Assembly: GCA_942493265.1 (NCBI GenBank)
Contig: OW818688.1
Span: 868,001 to 932,000, forward strand
DNA length: 64,000 nt
Origin: UBA12481 sp942493265
GTDB lineage: Bacteria; Bacteroidota; Bacteroidia; Bacteroidales; UBA12481
Direction: 5' to 3'
Under the pieces are notes generated by a model that saw only the letters and a list, made by a program, of their open reading frames with translations, did no database searches and was not told the origin of the DNA. Position 1 is the first letter of the stretch, and the number at the start of each line of letters is the position of its first letter. Below are positions 36,076-45,545 of the stretch, piece by piece. A program made the translations under genes and the position numbers.

Positions 36076-37437
36076 ATGAAGCGTAATAAAGTATTAGGAT
36101 ACCTATTGCTTGTTGCAGGTATTTTCATTGTCGTTTCCATTGTCGGCAAGAAAGCCGGCTGGTTCGGCACCGGTCCGCTCACCAAGATTGCCGTTGAAGC
36201 CGCCCAGAAACGGACCATCATTGAAACCATCACTGCCAACGGCCGTATCCAGCCTGAAACTGAAGTCAAAATCAGTCCCGATGTTTCCGGGGAGATTGTT
36301 GAGATGTCGGTCCGCGAAGGTGACTCCGTTAAAAAGGGCGACCTGCTGGTGAAGATCAAGCAGGATTTCTATTTATCGAGCCGCGACCGGGTTAACGCTG
36401 GTCTCAACTCCGCCAGGGCAAACCTGTCGAACGCCAAAGCCGCACAAACACAGGCTGAAGCACAATACAGGCAACAGGAATTATCGTATAAGCGGAGCAA
36501 GCAGCTTCACGATCAGGGGGTTTTATCCGATTCAGATTTTGAAACAGCCAAAACGCAATACGAAGTAGCTGCTGCCCAGGTAGATGCAGCTAAACAAACA
36601 GTTTCAGCAGCCTCATTTACCGTAAAAAGTACCGAGGCATCAGTGAAAGAAGCTGAGGAAAACCTTCGGAAAACCACCATGTATGCTCCGATTGACGGGA
36701 TCATTTACGGCCGGAAAGTTGAGCAGGGCGAGCGGGTGGTAGGAACCGGCCAGATGGCAGGTACCGAGATGCTCCGGATTGCCGATCTCAGCCGGATGGA
36801 AGTCCAGGTTGAGGTTAACGAAAACGATATCGTGAACGTAAATGTCGGGGATACCGCCTCCATTGAGATCGACTCTTATCTGGGAAGCCGGTTCCGCGGA
36901 CTGGTTACAGAGATTGCCAATTCGGCCAATACTACCGGTGCCTCGCTCGACCAGGTGACCAGTTTCAATGTTAAGATTCTGATCCTGACCGATTCATACG
37001 CTTCACTGGTTGCCTCCGGAAAAGCAGGGAAATATCCTTTCCGTCCTGGCATGACTGCCACCGTGGAGATTGAAACCCAAACCAAGCCGGATATTCTTTC
37101 GATTGCCATACAGGCAGTTACCACCCGGGTTGATTCCACCCGGCAGAAAAACCTGAATGATCCTACCCGTCCGGGAGCGGACCAGGAAGGTGCTGATGCG
37201 ATATCACGTGATGAAATGATGGAGGTTCTGTTCTCGGTTGATAATGGAGTGGTTTCGCAGCGCAAGATCCAGACCGGCATTCAGGATAAAAACTTCATCG
37301 AGATCATATCGGGTGTCAATGAGAATGAAACGATCGTTGTAGCCCCTTACAATGCCATCTCCAAGAAACTCAAGGATGGCGATAAGGTTCAGGTAGTTCC
37401 CAAAGAAGAGCTATTCCGGGATCCGAAAAAGAAATAA
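36076..37437 (+). CDS. HlyD/MacA-family periplasmic adaptor protein
   Basis: 453 residues. One N-terminal membrane helix (residues ~9-25) anchors it. A lipoyl half-motif (V-S-G-E-I-V-E-M-S-V-R-E-G-D-S-V-K-K-G-D-L-L) begins near residue 75. A coiled-coil hairpin of ~110 residues rich in Ala, Gln and Glu follows, then the second lipoyl half (A-P-I-D-G-I-I) and beta-barrel and membrane-proximal domains. The length and long hairpin are like MacA, the adaptor of MacB-type ABC exporters. No MacB gene follows; tsaB is next, 10 bp downstream and apparently in the same transcript. Confidence 0.92.
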   Translation: MKRNKVLGYLLLVAGIFIVVSIVGKKAGWFGTGPLTKIAVEAAQKRTIIETITANGRIQPETEVKISPDVSGEIVEMSVREGDSVKKGDLLVKIKQDFYLSSRDRVNAGLNSARANLSNAKAAQTQAEAQYRQQELSYKRSKQLHDQGVLSDSDFETAKTQYEVAAAQVDAAKQTVSAASFTVKSTEASVKEAEENLRKTTMYAPIDGIIYGRKVEQGERVVGTGQMAGTEMLRIADLSRMEVQVEVNENDIVNVNVGDTASIEIDSYLGSRFRGLVTEIANSANTTGASLDQVTSFNVKILILTDSYASLVASGKAGKYPFRPGMTATVEIETQTKPDILSIAIQAVTTRVDSTRQKNLNDPTRPGADQEGADAISRDEMMEVLFSVDNGVVSQRKIQTGIQDKNFIEIISGVNENETIVVAPYNAISKKLKDGDKVQVVPKEELFRDPKKK

Positions 37438-37447
37438 AATCTGACCG

Positions 37448-38164
37448 ATGGCCCTGATACTCAATCTTGAAACCGCCTCACCGGCCTGCTCGGTATCCTT
37501 GTGCCGCGACGGGCAGGTTATCGGTTTCAGGGAATCCGCGGGTGACCGGTCGCATGCCACCCGTTTAACCGGGTTTATTCAGGAATTACTGGAGGAATTT
37601 CATCTTACCGCAGAGAACCTGGATGCCATTTCGGTGAGTACCGGTCCGGGATCCTATACCGGCTTAAGGATCGGAGCATCTGTGGCCAAAGGATTGGCTT
37701 ACGGAGCAGGATTGCCGGTAATCGGCATCCCCACCCTGAAGGCACTGGCCAATGGATTCCTGCTGAATCCACTGCATACAAGCGCTTTAACGGCATCTGA
37801 TTTGCCGGTTCTGCTGTGCCCGATGCTGGATGCCAGGCGGATGGAAGTTTACAGTGCATTTTACGATACCGGATTGAATGAGACCTCACCGGTTGAGGCA
37901 GTTGTGCTCGAAACCGGGTCTTTTACCGAAATTCTCGATCATCATCTGGTATGTTTTTTTGGAACCGGCAGCGACAAGGTGGCTGAAATCATCATCCATC
38001 CCAATGCCCGTTTCTTTCCGGGAATAGAATTATCCGCCGCTTTTCAATCAGGGCCCGCTGAAACGCTGTTCACAGCCGGTGAATTTATGGACACGGCATA
38101 CTTCGAACCTCATTACCTTAAGGAGTTCATAGCCAGTATACCCAAAAACAAAGTACTGGGATAA
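37448..38164 (+). CDS. tsaB: tRNA threonylcarbamoyladenosine biosynthesis protein TsaB
   Basis: 238 residues, usual length. It is an ASKHA-fold partner of TsaD in making the t6A37 modification of tRNAs reading ANN codons. The N-terminus has I-L-N-L-E-T-A-S-P-A-C-S-V, and the core signature D-A-I-S-V-S-T-G-P-G-S-Y-T-G-L-R-I-G appears at ~58-75, followed by A-K-G-L-A-Y-G. It follows the adaptor gene by 10 bp and precedes efp by 72 bp. The coupling to an efflux operon is probably incidental. Confidence 0.95.
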   Translation: MALILNLETASPACSVSLCRDGQVIGFRESAGDRSHATRLTGFIQELLEEFHLTAENLDAISVSTGPGSYTGLRIGASVAKGLAYGAGLPVIGIPTLKALANGFLLNPLHTSALTASDLPVLLCPMLDARRMEVYSAFYDTGLNETSPVEAVVLETGSFTEILDHHLVCFFGTGSDKVAEIIIHPNARFFPGIELSAAFQSGPAETLFTAGEFMDTAYFEPHYLKEFIASIPKNKVLG

Positions 38165-38184
38165 TCAGCATAAACGACTACATA

Positions 38185-38215
38185 TTAGGTAATTTGATCT
38201 TTTAAACTAATTTTG
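38185..38215 (+). promoter_or_regulatory. Promoter of efp
   Basis: TTAG (38185-38188), a 19-base spacer, then TAATTTTG (38208-38215), an exact -7 element with a three-of-four -33 element at canonical spacing. The ATG of efp is 21 bases downstream. Confidence 0.65.
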
Positions 38216-38236
38216 CACCACATTTAAAAAGAATAT

Positions 38237-38803
38237 ATGGCAACGACATCAGACATCCGTAATGGCATGTGTATTGAACACAACGATACTTTATTCACCA
38301 TTATCTCCTTCCAGCACGTTAAACCCGGGAAAGGCCCGGCTTTTGTCCGCACCAAACTCAAAAACATCACCACCGGGAAAGTTATCGAGATCACCTATAC
38401 TTCAGGTCACAAGATCAATGAAACCCGTGTTGAACGCCGTCCGTACCAGTTTCTCTATAAAGATGACATGGGATATCATTTCATGCATAAGGAAACCTAT
38501 GAGCAGATCAGCATCGATGAGGATCTGATCAACAATGTAGGTCTGCTGAAAGAAGGCGGCGACGTTGAAATGGTTGTACATGCTGATACTGAAACGGCAC
38601 TTTACGCAGAACTGGTTCCTACGGTAGTGATGGAAATCACTTATACCGAACCGGGTGTAAGGGGTGATTCATCATCAACTTCCTCCCTGAAACAGGCTAC
38701 CATCGAAACCGGAGTCACCATCATGGTTCCGTTGTTTTGTGTATCCGGTGATAAAATCAGGATCAATACAACCGATAACTCTTACCAGGAACGGGTTAAG
38801 TAG
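38237..38803 (+). CDS. efp: Translation elongation factor P
   Basis: 188 residues, normal EF-P length. It binds stalled ribosomes and rescues them at polyproline stretches. The three beta-barrel domains are visible. The N-terminal KOW-like domain has the loop K-P-G-K-G-P-A-F, whose Lys (~residue 33) is the site that is modified in many bacteria. The C-terminal OB domain has D-S-S-S-T-S-S-L-K-Q-A and ends G-D-K-I-R-I-N-T-T-D-N-S-Y. It has its own promoter. Confidence 0.97.
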   Translation: MATTSDIRNGMCIEHNDTLFTIISFQHVKPGKGPAFVRTKLKNITTGKVIEITYTSGHKINETRVERRPYQFLYKDDMGYHFMHKETYEQISIDEDLINNVGLLKEGGDVEMVVHADTETALYAELVPTVVMEITYTEPGVRGDSSSTSSLKQATIETGVTIMVPLFCVSGDKIRINTTDNSYQERVK

Positions 38804-38821
38804 GACCAGGCGGTCCGAATA

Positions 38822-40300
38822 TCAGGTTACTTCTTTTTTCCGGTCGAGGGCTACCAGGATGGCTATGAAACCCCATACTGCCGCGGATGCTTTGTCGGTA
38901 TCCAGGAAGTTATTCAGGGTGACATGCAGGTAGTAGGTAATCAATCCCACCAAAACGGTCAGCGCCACCATTTTCAGTTCGGGATCGGTTTGCTTGTGAT
39001 AGGCTCTTACGCCAATCATAATGCTTACAATGACCAGCGCCAGCATCAGCAATCCCCCGATCAATCCCTGCTCACTCAGCGGACCGAGATATTCGGAATG
39101 TGAATTGCCTCCATCTGCTGCGTTGGTACTGATGATGGTGCGTTCCGAATTCTTCTGGAAAGGGGCATACTGAAACATGTAGGTGCCAGGTCCGAATCCG
39201 AATACCGGCCGTTCCTCAAACATCCGGATGGCACAGCTCCACCGGTTCAAACGCTCCAGATTGGATGCATCGGTTGAAATATTGGAGATCGATTCAATAT
39301 GCTGCCCAAGATTATCGGATGAATCCTGATCATTGCCTTCCATCTGCATCAGGATTGTTTTCCCGAAAACCAGAAATCCCGCGATCAGAACGGCAAATCC
39401 CAGTAAAACTGTGCGGCCCGGAACTTTAAACAGGATGATCATCAGGGCACCCACTCCCCCTACAACACTCACCCAGGCGGCCCGGGAATAGGAAAAAACC
39501 AGTCCGGTGAGAAGAAGCGACAAAACAATCAAGGCACCGGCCTTCATCCAAACGCGGAATGGCGACTGGATAACATACCCGGCGGCCACGGGTAAAAACA
39601 TCGACAGAATGGCTCCGTAAAGCGTATGGTCGTTGAAAAAGGGATCAACCGCCGGATTCGAGGCCTTCTGGTCGAACAATCCCAGAGAAATATGCTTGAG
39701 GGTTATTACAACGATGATTCCGGCCAGCGGTATCATCAGGGTCCACAGATACCGCCTGATATTCAGCGGATTCTTAAAAAACTGAAGCGCCAGAAAATAG
39801 AATACCGACAGAAACCACAACCGCGACATCAGGAACTTGGCCGATACCAGGGGCATGCTCGAGGTGACCGTGGTGATGAGCATCCATATCAATTGAAGAA
39901 TGATGACCTGGGTAACCGGGTGCCGCATGATGGAACGTTCGTAACCGCCATCCAGGGCGAGCCGGATGAGGAAAACAACCATCATGCCAACCAGCAGTGG
40001 TTCTGTTGGAAGGAACATATTGATATCCAGTCCGGTTGAAAACTCCTTCAGCGGAATGGAAATCGGTACAAAGAAGAGAACCATCCAGAACAGCCAGTTG
40101 AACCGGTAGATGGCTATCCAGGTAAAAACCAGACCGACTGGCAGGGCCAGCAGCAGGTACTTATCCTTGGTGATCAGGTACGAATTGGCCAATACAAAAC
40201 CGAGGCTGATCAGATAGACCAACCCAGCCTGCACCCGCTTATCGCGAAGCAGGTTAGATGGGTTTAGTATTGTTGCGATTTTCGATAACACCAATAACAA
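38822..40300 (-). CDS. O-antigen ligase / polymerase-like membrane protein
   Basis: About 490 residues with roughly 11-12 membrane helices. The WzyC-type core is recognisable: a long outer loop with R-P-V-F-G-F-G-P-G-T-Y and, later, N-S-H-S-E-Y-L-G-P-L-S-E-Q-G, the pattern of O-antigen ligases and polymerases. It is expected to join or polymerise lipid-linked sugar chains on the periplasmic side. There is no ATG near the start: TTG (40300 or 40294) or GTG (40291) must be used, and this overlaps the end of the upstream chain-length gene by 38-47 bases. That suggests translational coupling. Confidence 0.83.
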   Translation of the reverse strand: MLLVLSKIATILNPSNLLRDKRVQAGLVYLISLGFVLANSYLITKDKYLLLALPVGLVFTWIAIYRFNWLFWMVLFFVPISIPLKEFSTGLDINMFLPTEPLLVGMMVVFLIRLALDGGYERSIMRHPVTQVIILQLIWMLITTVTSSMPLVSAKFLMSRLWFLSVFYFLALQFFKNPLNIRRYLWTLMIPLAGIIVVITLKHISLGLFDQKASNPAVDPFFNDHTLYGAILSMFLPVAAGYVIQSPFRVWMKAGALIVLSLLLTGLVFSYSRAAWVSVVGGVGALMIILFKVPGRTVLLGFAVLIAGFLVFGKTILMQMEGNDQDSSDNLGQHIESISNISTDASNLERLNRWSCAIRMFEERPVFGFGPGTYMFQYAPFQKNSERTIISTNAADGGNSHSEYLGPLSEQGLIGGLLMLALVIVSIMIGVRAYHKQTDPELKMVALTVLVGLITYYLHVTLNNFLDTDKASAAVWGFIAILVALDRKKEVT

Positions 40301-41201
40301 CCATTGCCATCATGAGAGTAAAAAACATTGAAATGAGGATGATCACCGAGCGTTTCGGCCAATCCTTCTTATCAGCGGGATATGGCGGCGTAACCACCAC
40401 AGAATAAGTGATTTGCTTATTCAGCTCCCGGTAAGCGTCATCGCGAAGTTCCTGAACTTTAACCACCCGCATGGAAATCCCCTCCACGCGCAGCATCAGG
40501 CTGCGGGCTTCCGGACTTTTGGCGGCCACGTTTGTGAAAAACTCGGTTAGGGTTGCGTTTGCCCTGCCGTTTGCAACAGCTTGAAAATAGGCGGCAGAGG
40601 CACCTTCCGACTGACCGGTTATTTCCATTACGCCATATTTCCGGCCCAGTTCGCTTAATATTGCCGTTATGCTGTCCATTTCCGCTTTCAGCCGGATGAG
40701 TTCAAGTTCGCGGATATTCAGCTCTTCCGAAACTTTTACCCGGTGAAGGGATTGCACTTTTTTGTCGAAAAATGCCCGTAGTGAATCCACCATGGCACTG
40801 GCAACATTAGGATCGGTATCCAGAACCGTGATCCGAACGGCTTCGTTTTCGGTTTTCCGGAAGGACACCTCCTCGGCATATTTTCCGTACACGGCTGTTT
40901 TATAGTACTTGTAATCCTTTGAGATCTTATAATGTTCATCGAGCTTGAAAGCCTCGATGATCTTGTCGCGTATATCACCCGAATTGAATACTTCAAGCAT
41001 CTGCTCGGTTTCGCTCTCCTTCGAATATTCGCCCAGGTTTACCGGGTAAACCACTGAGGTGGACTTGTACTTGGGTTTCAGGAACATGGGGGACGAAAGT
41101 ACCATGGAAATCACCCCTGCGATCAAAGCAATAACTCCCAGGTGGTATTTCCATTTCAGTGCCAGCTCAAGCAAGGATTTGTTGTTCAGATAAGGGTTCA
41201 T
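40254..41201 (-). CDS. Wzz-like polysaccharide chain-length / co-polymerase protein
   Basis: 315 residues. It has one membrane helix near each end (~19-40 and ~285-307) and a periplasmic alpha-rich domain between them, the topology of polysaccharide co-polymerases. The middle holds long helices with heptad character (E-L-E-L-I-R-L-K-A-E-M-D-S-I). There is no Walker motif, so it is not a fused tyrosine kinase. It overlaps the O-antigen ligase-like gene downstream, supporting joint work in surface polysaccharide assembly. It is 10 bp downstream of tyrS. No glycosyltransferase or flippase genes are nearby, so the rest of the pathway is elsewhere. Confidence 0.82.
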   Translation of the reverse strand: MNPYLNNKSLLELALKWKYHLGVIALIAGVISMVLSSPMFLKPKYKSTSVVYPVNLGEYSKESETEQMLEVFNSGDIRDKIIEAFKLDEHYKISKDYKYYKTAVYGKYAEEVSFRKTENEAVRITVLDTDPNVASAMVDSLRAFFDKKVQSLHRVKVSEELNIRELELIRLKAEMDSITAILSELGRKYGVMEITGQSEGASAAYFQAVANGRANATLTEFFTNVAAKSPEARSLMLRVEGISMRVVKVQELRDDAYRELNKQITYSVVVTPPYPADKKDWPKRSVIILISMFFTLMMAMVVIGVIENRNNTKPI

Positions 41202-41211
41202 GGCCTTGATT

Positions 41212-42498
41212 TTAATTTACACGTATCAGGTAATATTGTTTCTTTCCTTTTTGAATAAGCATAAACCGGTCGCGGATGAGGTTATCCAAAGCTACCGACT
41301 GGTCCGGATCGGTAAGTTTCTCCTTGTTTAAGCTGAGGCCGCCGCCCTGCAGCATCCTCCGGGCCTCGCCCTTCGAAGGGAAAACAGCAGTATGAACAGC
41401 CAGCAGGTCGATCAGCGGGATGCCGGCAGCCAGAATATCCCGGTCGAGGTCAAACATCGGCACGCCGTCGAAAACAGCCAGTAAAGTTCTTTCATCCAGG
41501 GACGCCAGTGATTCCTGAGTACCTTTACCGAACAGGATCTGCGAAGCTTCAATGGCCATATCCAGGGCTTCCTGCGAATGGGCCATCCGGGTAACCTCCT
41601 CAGCAAGGCGGCGCTGGAGAATCCTCTCGTGCGGAGCCTCGGCATGCCTGGCAATCAATTCGTTGATCTCCTCCTGATTGAGGAAGGTGAAAATCCTGAT
41701 ATAATTGATGGCATCAGCATCGGCAACATTCAACCAGAACTGGTAAAAGTGGTATGGCGAAGTTTTATCCTGGTCGAGCCAGATGGTGCCGGATTCGGTT
41801 TTTCCGAATTTTCCCCCATCGGCCTTGGTAATCAACGGAGTGGTCAGCGCAAAAGCCTCGCCGCCGGTTTTACGCCGGATCAGCTCGGTGCCCGTGGTGA
41901 TATTCCCCCACTGGTCGGAACCGCCCATTTGAAGCTTTACCCCGTTATGCTGAAACAGATGCAGGAAATCGTATCCCTGAACCAGCTGATAGCTGAACTC
42001 GGTAAAGGACATGCCCGTATCGAGCCGCTTCTTTACAGAATCCTTGGCTGTCATATAATTAACCGTGATATGTTTACCGATATCGCGGATAAACGCCAGA
42101 AACGAAAAATCCTTCATCCAGTCGTAATTATTGACCATGACGGCGCGATTGGGTATATCGTCGTCAAAATCAATAAAATGGGCCAGCTGCTTTTTTATAC
42201 ACTCCTGATTGTGGCGGAGGGCATTTTCGTCGAGCAGGTTCCGCTCCTCCGACTTACCCGAAGGATCGCCGATCATCCCGGTGGCACCCCCGACGAGTGC
42301 AAACGGTTTGTGACCGCACAACTGAAAGTGTTTCAACACTAAAATCCCCACCAGGTTCCCGATGTGCAGGGAATCCGATGACGGATCAAAACCAATATAA
42401 GCCGAAGTCATTCCCTCTTCTAGCATCTCTTCCGTGCCGGGCATGATATCATGTATCAATCCACGCCAGCGCAATTCCTCAACGAAATTCATTCCCAA
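41212..42498 (-). CDS. tyrS: Tyrosyl-tRNA synthetase
   Basis: 428 residues, typical. Class I signatures are present: H-I-G-N in S-L-H-I-G-N-L-V-G (HIGH motif, ~residue 43) and K-F-G-K-T (KMSKS-equivalent, ~residue 232). G-G-S-D-Q-W-G-N-I marks tyrosine recognition. The C-terminal S4 RNA-binding domain contains G-G-G-L-S-L-N-K. ATGs at 42498 and 42492 are both possible starts. It is followed by polysaccharide genes and preceded by cvpA on the same strand. Confidence 0.97.
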   Translation of the reverse strand: MGMNFVEELRWRGLIHDIMPGTEEMLEEGMTSAYIGFDPSSDSLHIGNLVGILVLKHFQLCGHKPFALVGGATGMIGDPSGKSEERNLLDENALRHNQECIKKQLAHFIDFDDDIPNRAVMVNNYDWMKDFSFLAFIRDIGKHITVNYMTAKDSVKKRLDTGMSFTEFSYQLVQGYDFLHLFQHNGVKLQMGGSDQWGNITTGTELIRRKTGGEAFALTTPLITKADGGKFGKTESGTIWLDQDKTSPYHFYQFWLNVADADAINYIRIFTFLNQEEINELIARHAEAPHERILQRRLAEEVTRMAHSQEALDMAIEASQILFGKGTQESLASLDERTLLAVFDGVPMFDLDRDILAAGIPLIDLLAVHTAVFPSKGEARRMLQGGGLSLNKEKLTDPDQSVALDNLIRDRFMLIQKGKKQYYLIRVN

Positions 42499-42540
42499 AA
42501 ATTTTGGCTAAGATAACTATTTGGCCGTTAAACCTTGAAA

Positions 42541-43068
42541 TTATGACTCTTTGGATGGCACAACTTTGGCCTTTCCCGACTTCACCAGTTCCTCCAGCTT
42601 GAGAAACGGGAGCAAAGTGGGTACGATTTCAGAAACCGGCTCATACAGAACGGATTTACTGCGGGTGGCTTCCGGAATAACCGGATGGCGGTCGCTCACG
42701 GCATCCAGAACCAGGAGAATCACACTCACGAAAATGGCAGCTTTAAAAATGCCGGCCAGGATTCCCGCAATTTTATTGATCCAATTGAGCGATATGGCCT
42801 CGAGCAATTTGCTGATTACCCCGGCAATCACCTGCATGATAATGGTGATAATCAGAAAGGTGACAATAAAGGAGATGACCGGCATCAATGAAAATTTCAG
42901 GCCCAGACTTTCCAGCATGTCGGCTGTCCACCACGAAAACTTGATCGCTCCCCAGATCCCCAGAACCAGGCCCGCTATCGAAGCCAGTTCGCCAACAAAT
43001 CCATTTTTAAATCCGGAGGCCAGACCGCCGGCAAGGATCACAAGAATGACAATATCCAACCAATTCAT
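42541..43068 (-). CDS. CvpA family membrane protein
   Basis: 175 residues with four membrane helices, starting M-N-W-L-D-I-V-I-L-V-I-L-A-G-G. G-F-K-N-G-F-V-G-E-L-A and the spacing of helices match the CvpA/colicin V production protein family. Its molecular role is poorly defined in general. It is 42 bp upstream of tyrS on the same strand and divergent from the GH3-family gene. Confidence 0.88.
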   Translation of the reverse strand: MNWLDIVILVILAGGLASGFKNGFVGELASIAGLVLGIWGAIKFSWWTADMLESLGLKFSLMPVISFIVTFLIITIIMQVIAGVISKLLEAISLNWINKIAGILAGIFKAAIFVSVILLVLDAVSDRHPVIPEATRSKSVLYEPVSEIVPTLLPFLKLEELVKSGKAKVVPSKES

Positions 43069-43147
43069 TACAAGTCAGGTGTATCTTAAAAACCCAAAAG
43101 TAGGGATTATTTTGTACTTTTGGTTTTACTCATCAGATGCGACAGTA

Positions 43148-44662
43148 ATGCCGATATTCAATTCAATCATCTCCTGGTTCGTAACTAAACGAAAGTACCA
43201 GATTGATTTCTTTAAACAGTATCCCGTTGAAGTTCAGAATGACATGCTCGATAAACTGATCAAGCAAGGCAGGGAAACGGTATTTGGAATCGACCACTCC
43301 TTTCAGGGGATCGAAAACTACCGCGACTTTGCCGCCCAGGTTCCGATACGGGATTATCCTGCCCTCAAGCCCTATATCGACCGGGCGATGCTGGGCGAAC
43401 CGGATGTTCTGTGGCCGGGTGAAACCAAGTGGTTTGCCAAGTCGTCGGGCACCACCGGTGACAAGAGCAAGTTCATTCCGGTTACCCGCGATAACATTGA
43501 AGATTGTCATTTCCAGGGTGGCAAGGATACCCTGATATTCTATTTCAACAACTATCCGGAGAATGACCTGCTTTCCGGAAAAAGTCTGACCATCGGAGGC
43601 AGTCACCAGGTTTCGGACATCAATTCGGAAATTTTTTTCGGGGATGTTTCAGCCGTTTTGCTGCAAAATCTGCCCCTGTATGCCCATTGGATCCGCACGC
43701 CCGAGCTGTCGGTTGCCCTGATGAACGAGTGGGAAGAAAAGCTGAATAAAATGGCAGAAATCACCTGTCGCGAAAATGTGACCAGTTTGGCCGGTGTTCC
43801 CTCCTGGACCCTGGTTCTCCTCAAAAAAATTCTCGAAAAAACCGGTAAGGCAACCATCGCCGAAGTATGGCCGAACCTCGAGGTTTTTATGCATGGCGGC
43901 GTGAGCTTCATCCCCTATCGAAGTCAGTTTCAGGCAATCATCGGCTCCGACCGGGTAAAATACATGGAAACGTACAATGCCTCGGAGGGATTCTTTGGCA
44001 TCCAGGATGATCCTGAAGATTCAAACATGCTCCTGATGCTGGATTACGGAGTGTTTTTCGAGTTCATCCCGGTGGAAGAGGTTGATTCGGCCAGTCCGAA
44101 AGCTTTAACCCTGGCGGAGGTGGAAACCGGCCGGAACTATGCCATGGTCATTTCAACTACCGGAGGATTATGGCGCTACCTGATCGGCGACACGGTCAGG
44201 TTTTCATCCCTGCAGCCGGTAAAATTCAAGATTACCGGTCGTACCCGTCACTTTATCAATGCCTTTGGTGAAGAGCTGATTATCGACAATGCCGAGTTTG
44301 CCCTCCGGAAAGCCTGTTTGGGTACCCATGCCGAAATCACCGACTACACGGCTGCCCCGGTTTTCATGGGCGAGGGGGCGAAAGCCAGGCATCAGTGGCT
44401 GATAGAATTCACGCGCGAGCCGGATAATCACGACTTTTTTGCGGAGCTGCTCGATAATGCCCTGAAATCAGTGAACTCCGATTATGAGGCCAAGCGCTAT
44501 AAAAGCCTGGCGCTCCATGCTCCTGAAGTCATCTCCCTGAAACAGGGAACTTTTTATGAATGGCTCAAAATGAAGGGACATCTGGGCGGACAGCATAAAG
44601 TACCGCGGTTATCCAACGACCGGAAGATTGTGGAGGAAATTATAGAGATGAATCACCTATGA
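43148..44662 (+). CDS. GH3 auxin-responsive promoter family protein (acyl-adenylating fold)
   Basis: 504 residues from the ATG at 43148. The frame stays open upstream to 42551, but that part is antisense to cvpA and does not resemble the family. The P-loop-like adenylate motif S-S-G-T-T-G-D-K-S-K is at ~100, Y-N-A-S-E-G-F-F-G at ~280 and T-G-G-L-W-R-Y-L-I-G-D at ~340, the three GH3 motifs. Plant GH3 enzymes adenylate acids and join them to amino acids; the substrate of bacterial members is unknown. The next gene starts four bases before this one stops. Confidence 0.9.
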   Translation: MPIFNSIISWFVTKRKYQIDFFKQYPVEVQNDMLDKLIKQGRETVFGIDHSFQGIENYRDFAAQVPIRDYPALKPYIDRAMLGEPDVLWPGETKWFAKSSGTTGDKSKFIPVTRDNIEDCHFQGGKDTLIFYFNNYPENDLLSGKSLTIGGSHQVSDINSEIFFGDVSAVLLQNLPLYAHWIRTPELSVALMNEWEEKLNKMAEITCRENVTSLAGVPSWTLVLLKKILEKTGKATIAEVWPNLEVFMHGGVSFIPYRSQFQAIIGSDRVKYMETYNASEGFFGIQDDPEDSNMLLMLDYGVFFEFIPVEEVDSASPKALTLAEVETGRNYAMVISTTGGLWRYLIGDTVRFSSLQPVKFKITGRTRHFINAFGEELIIDNAEFALRKACLGTHAEITDYTAAPVFMGEGAKARHQWLIEFTREPDNHDFFAELLDNALKSVNSDYEAKRYKSLALHAPEVISLKQGTFYEWLKMKGHLGGQHKVPRLSNDRKIVEEIIEMNHL

Positions 44663-45471
44663 GACTATCTATCTGTCTGTTAGGGTTGATGATCTGTACC
44701 ATTGCACGATCTCCTTCACAAAACCCATCGAACCCGGCGGTAAGCCATGATACCCTGAAAGTATGGAATATTTCGGCCGACCGGATATCGGCAGATCCGC
44801 TGGGGCAATACTATATCATACAGGCCGGTGCGCTGGTCCGGTATGATTCGAAGGGTGACTCCGCCTATTCCTGGTCCGATCCGCAGGGTGGCCGCATAAC
44901 CTTCACCGATACCGGCGATCCGATGCGGATTCTGGTGTATCAGAAGGATTTCAATCTCCTCCGGTTTCTGAATAACCGTCTGGCGCCAATGGCAGGCCCT
45001 TACCGGCTCGATGACCTGGGCCTGGTGGCTCCGCTGGCACTGGCTGTATCGCTTCAGGGTGGATTCTGGGTGCTCGACGGATCAACTTACCGCATCCGGT
45101 ACTTCGATCAGCAGCTGAACCCCGGAGTGGAATCGCAGCCGCTGAATTTACCGGTAAACTCAGGTTTAACCGGGTATAAGCTGATCGAATCAGGCGATGA
45201 ACTCTATTTATTGATCCCCGGAAAGGAAATCCAGGTATTCGACCTGTTTACCAACCTGATCCGTAAAATCCCCTTACAGGTTACCTCCCTGAATGTGTAT
45301 GGGAACCTGATGCTGCTGGTTTACCCTAACAGGATCGCACTCTGGAAAGATCCGGTGACGCCGGAGGAAATCCTGTTCCGAAGTTCGGGCATGGATATCC
45401 GGGAAGCCTGTCTGTTTCAGAACAAACTCTTTATCAGGACCTCCGGAAAAGTTGTGCTGATTGCACATTAA
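44659..45471 (+). CDS. Exported propeller-like protein of unknown function
   Basis: 270 residues with an N-terminal signal (residues 1-18). It has repeated short beta blades with Y-D-S/R-Y-D and D-x-x-G-x-x patterns (for example L-G-Q-Y-Y-I-I and Y-F-D-Q-Q-L-N) like a beta-propeller. No catalytic residues are recognised. It overlaps the GH3-family gene by four bases (ATGA), so the two are translated together, and the pair is likely a conserved Bacteroidota unit. The function cannot be inferred beyond periplasmic location. Confidence 0.75.
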   Translation: MRLSICLLGLMICTIARSPSQNPSNPAVSHDTLKVWNISADRISADPLGQYYIIQAGALVRYDSKGDSAYSWSDPQGGRITFTDTGDPMRILVYQKDFNLLRFLNNRLAPMAGPYRLDDLGLVAPLALAVSLQGGFWVLDGSTYRIRYFDQQLNPGVESQPLNLPVNSGLTGYKLIESGDELYLLIPGKEIQVFDLFTNLIRKIPLQVTSLNVYGNLMLLVYPNRIALWKDPVTPEEILFRSSGMDIREACLFQNKLFIRTSGKVVLIAH

Positions 45472-45545
45472 AAATTCTGCGGGTGAGGTATTGCAATTAA
45501 AAAATATCGTACTTTCGGATTAATCTAAAGAAGAGAAAACAAACC

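Noticed and set aside
38822..41201. A full capsule or O-antigen biosynthesis cluster
   Set aside because: Only the ligase/polymerase-like and chain-length-like genes are present; no glycosyltransferases, flippase or sugar-nucleotide genes adjoin them.
42551..43147. N-terminal extension of the GH3-family protein
   Set aside because: The frame is open but is antisense to cvpA and has no GH3 similarity; the family-like N-terminus begins at the ATG at 43148.
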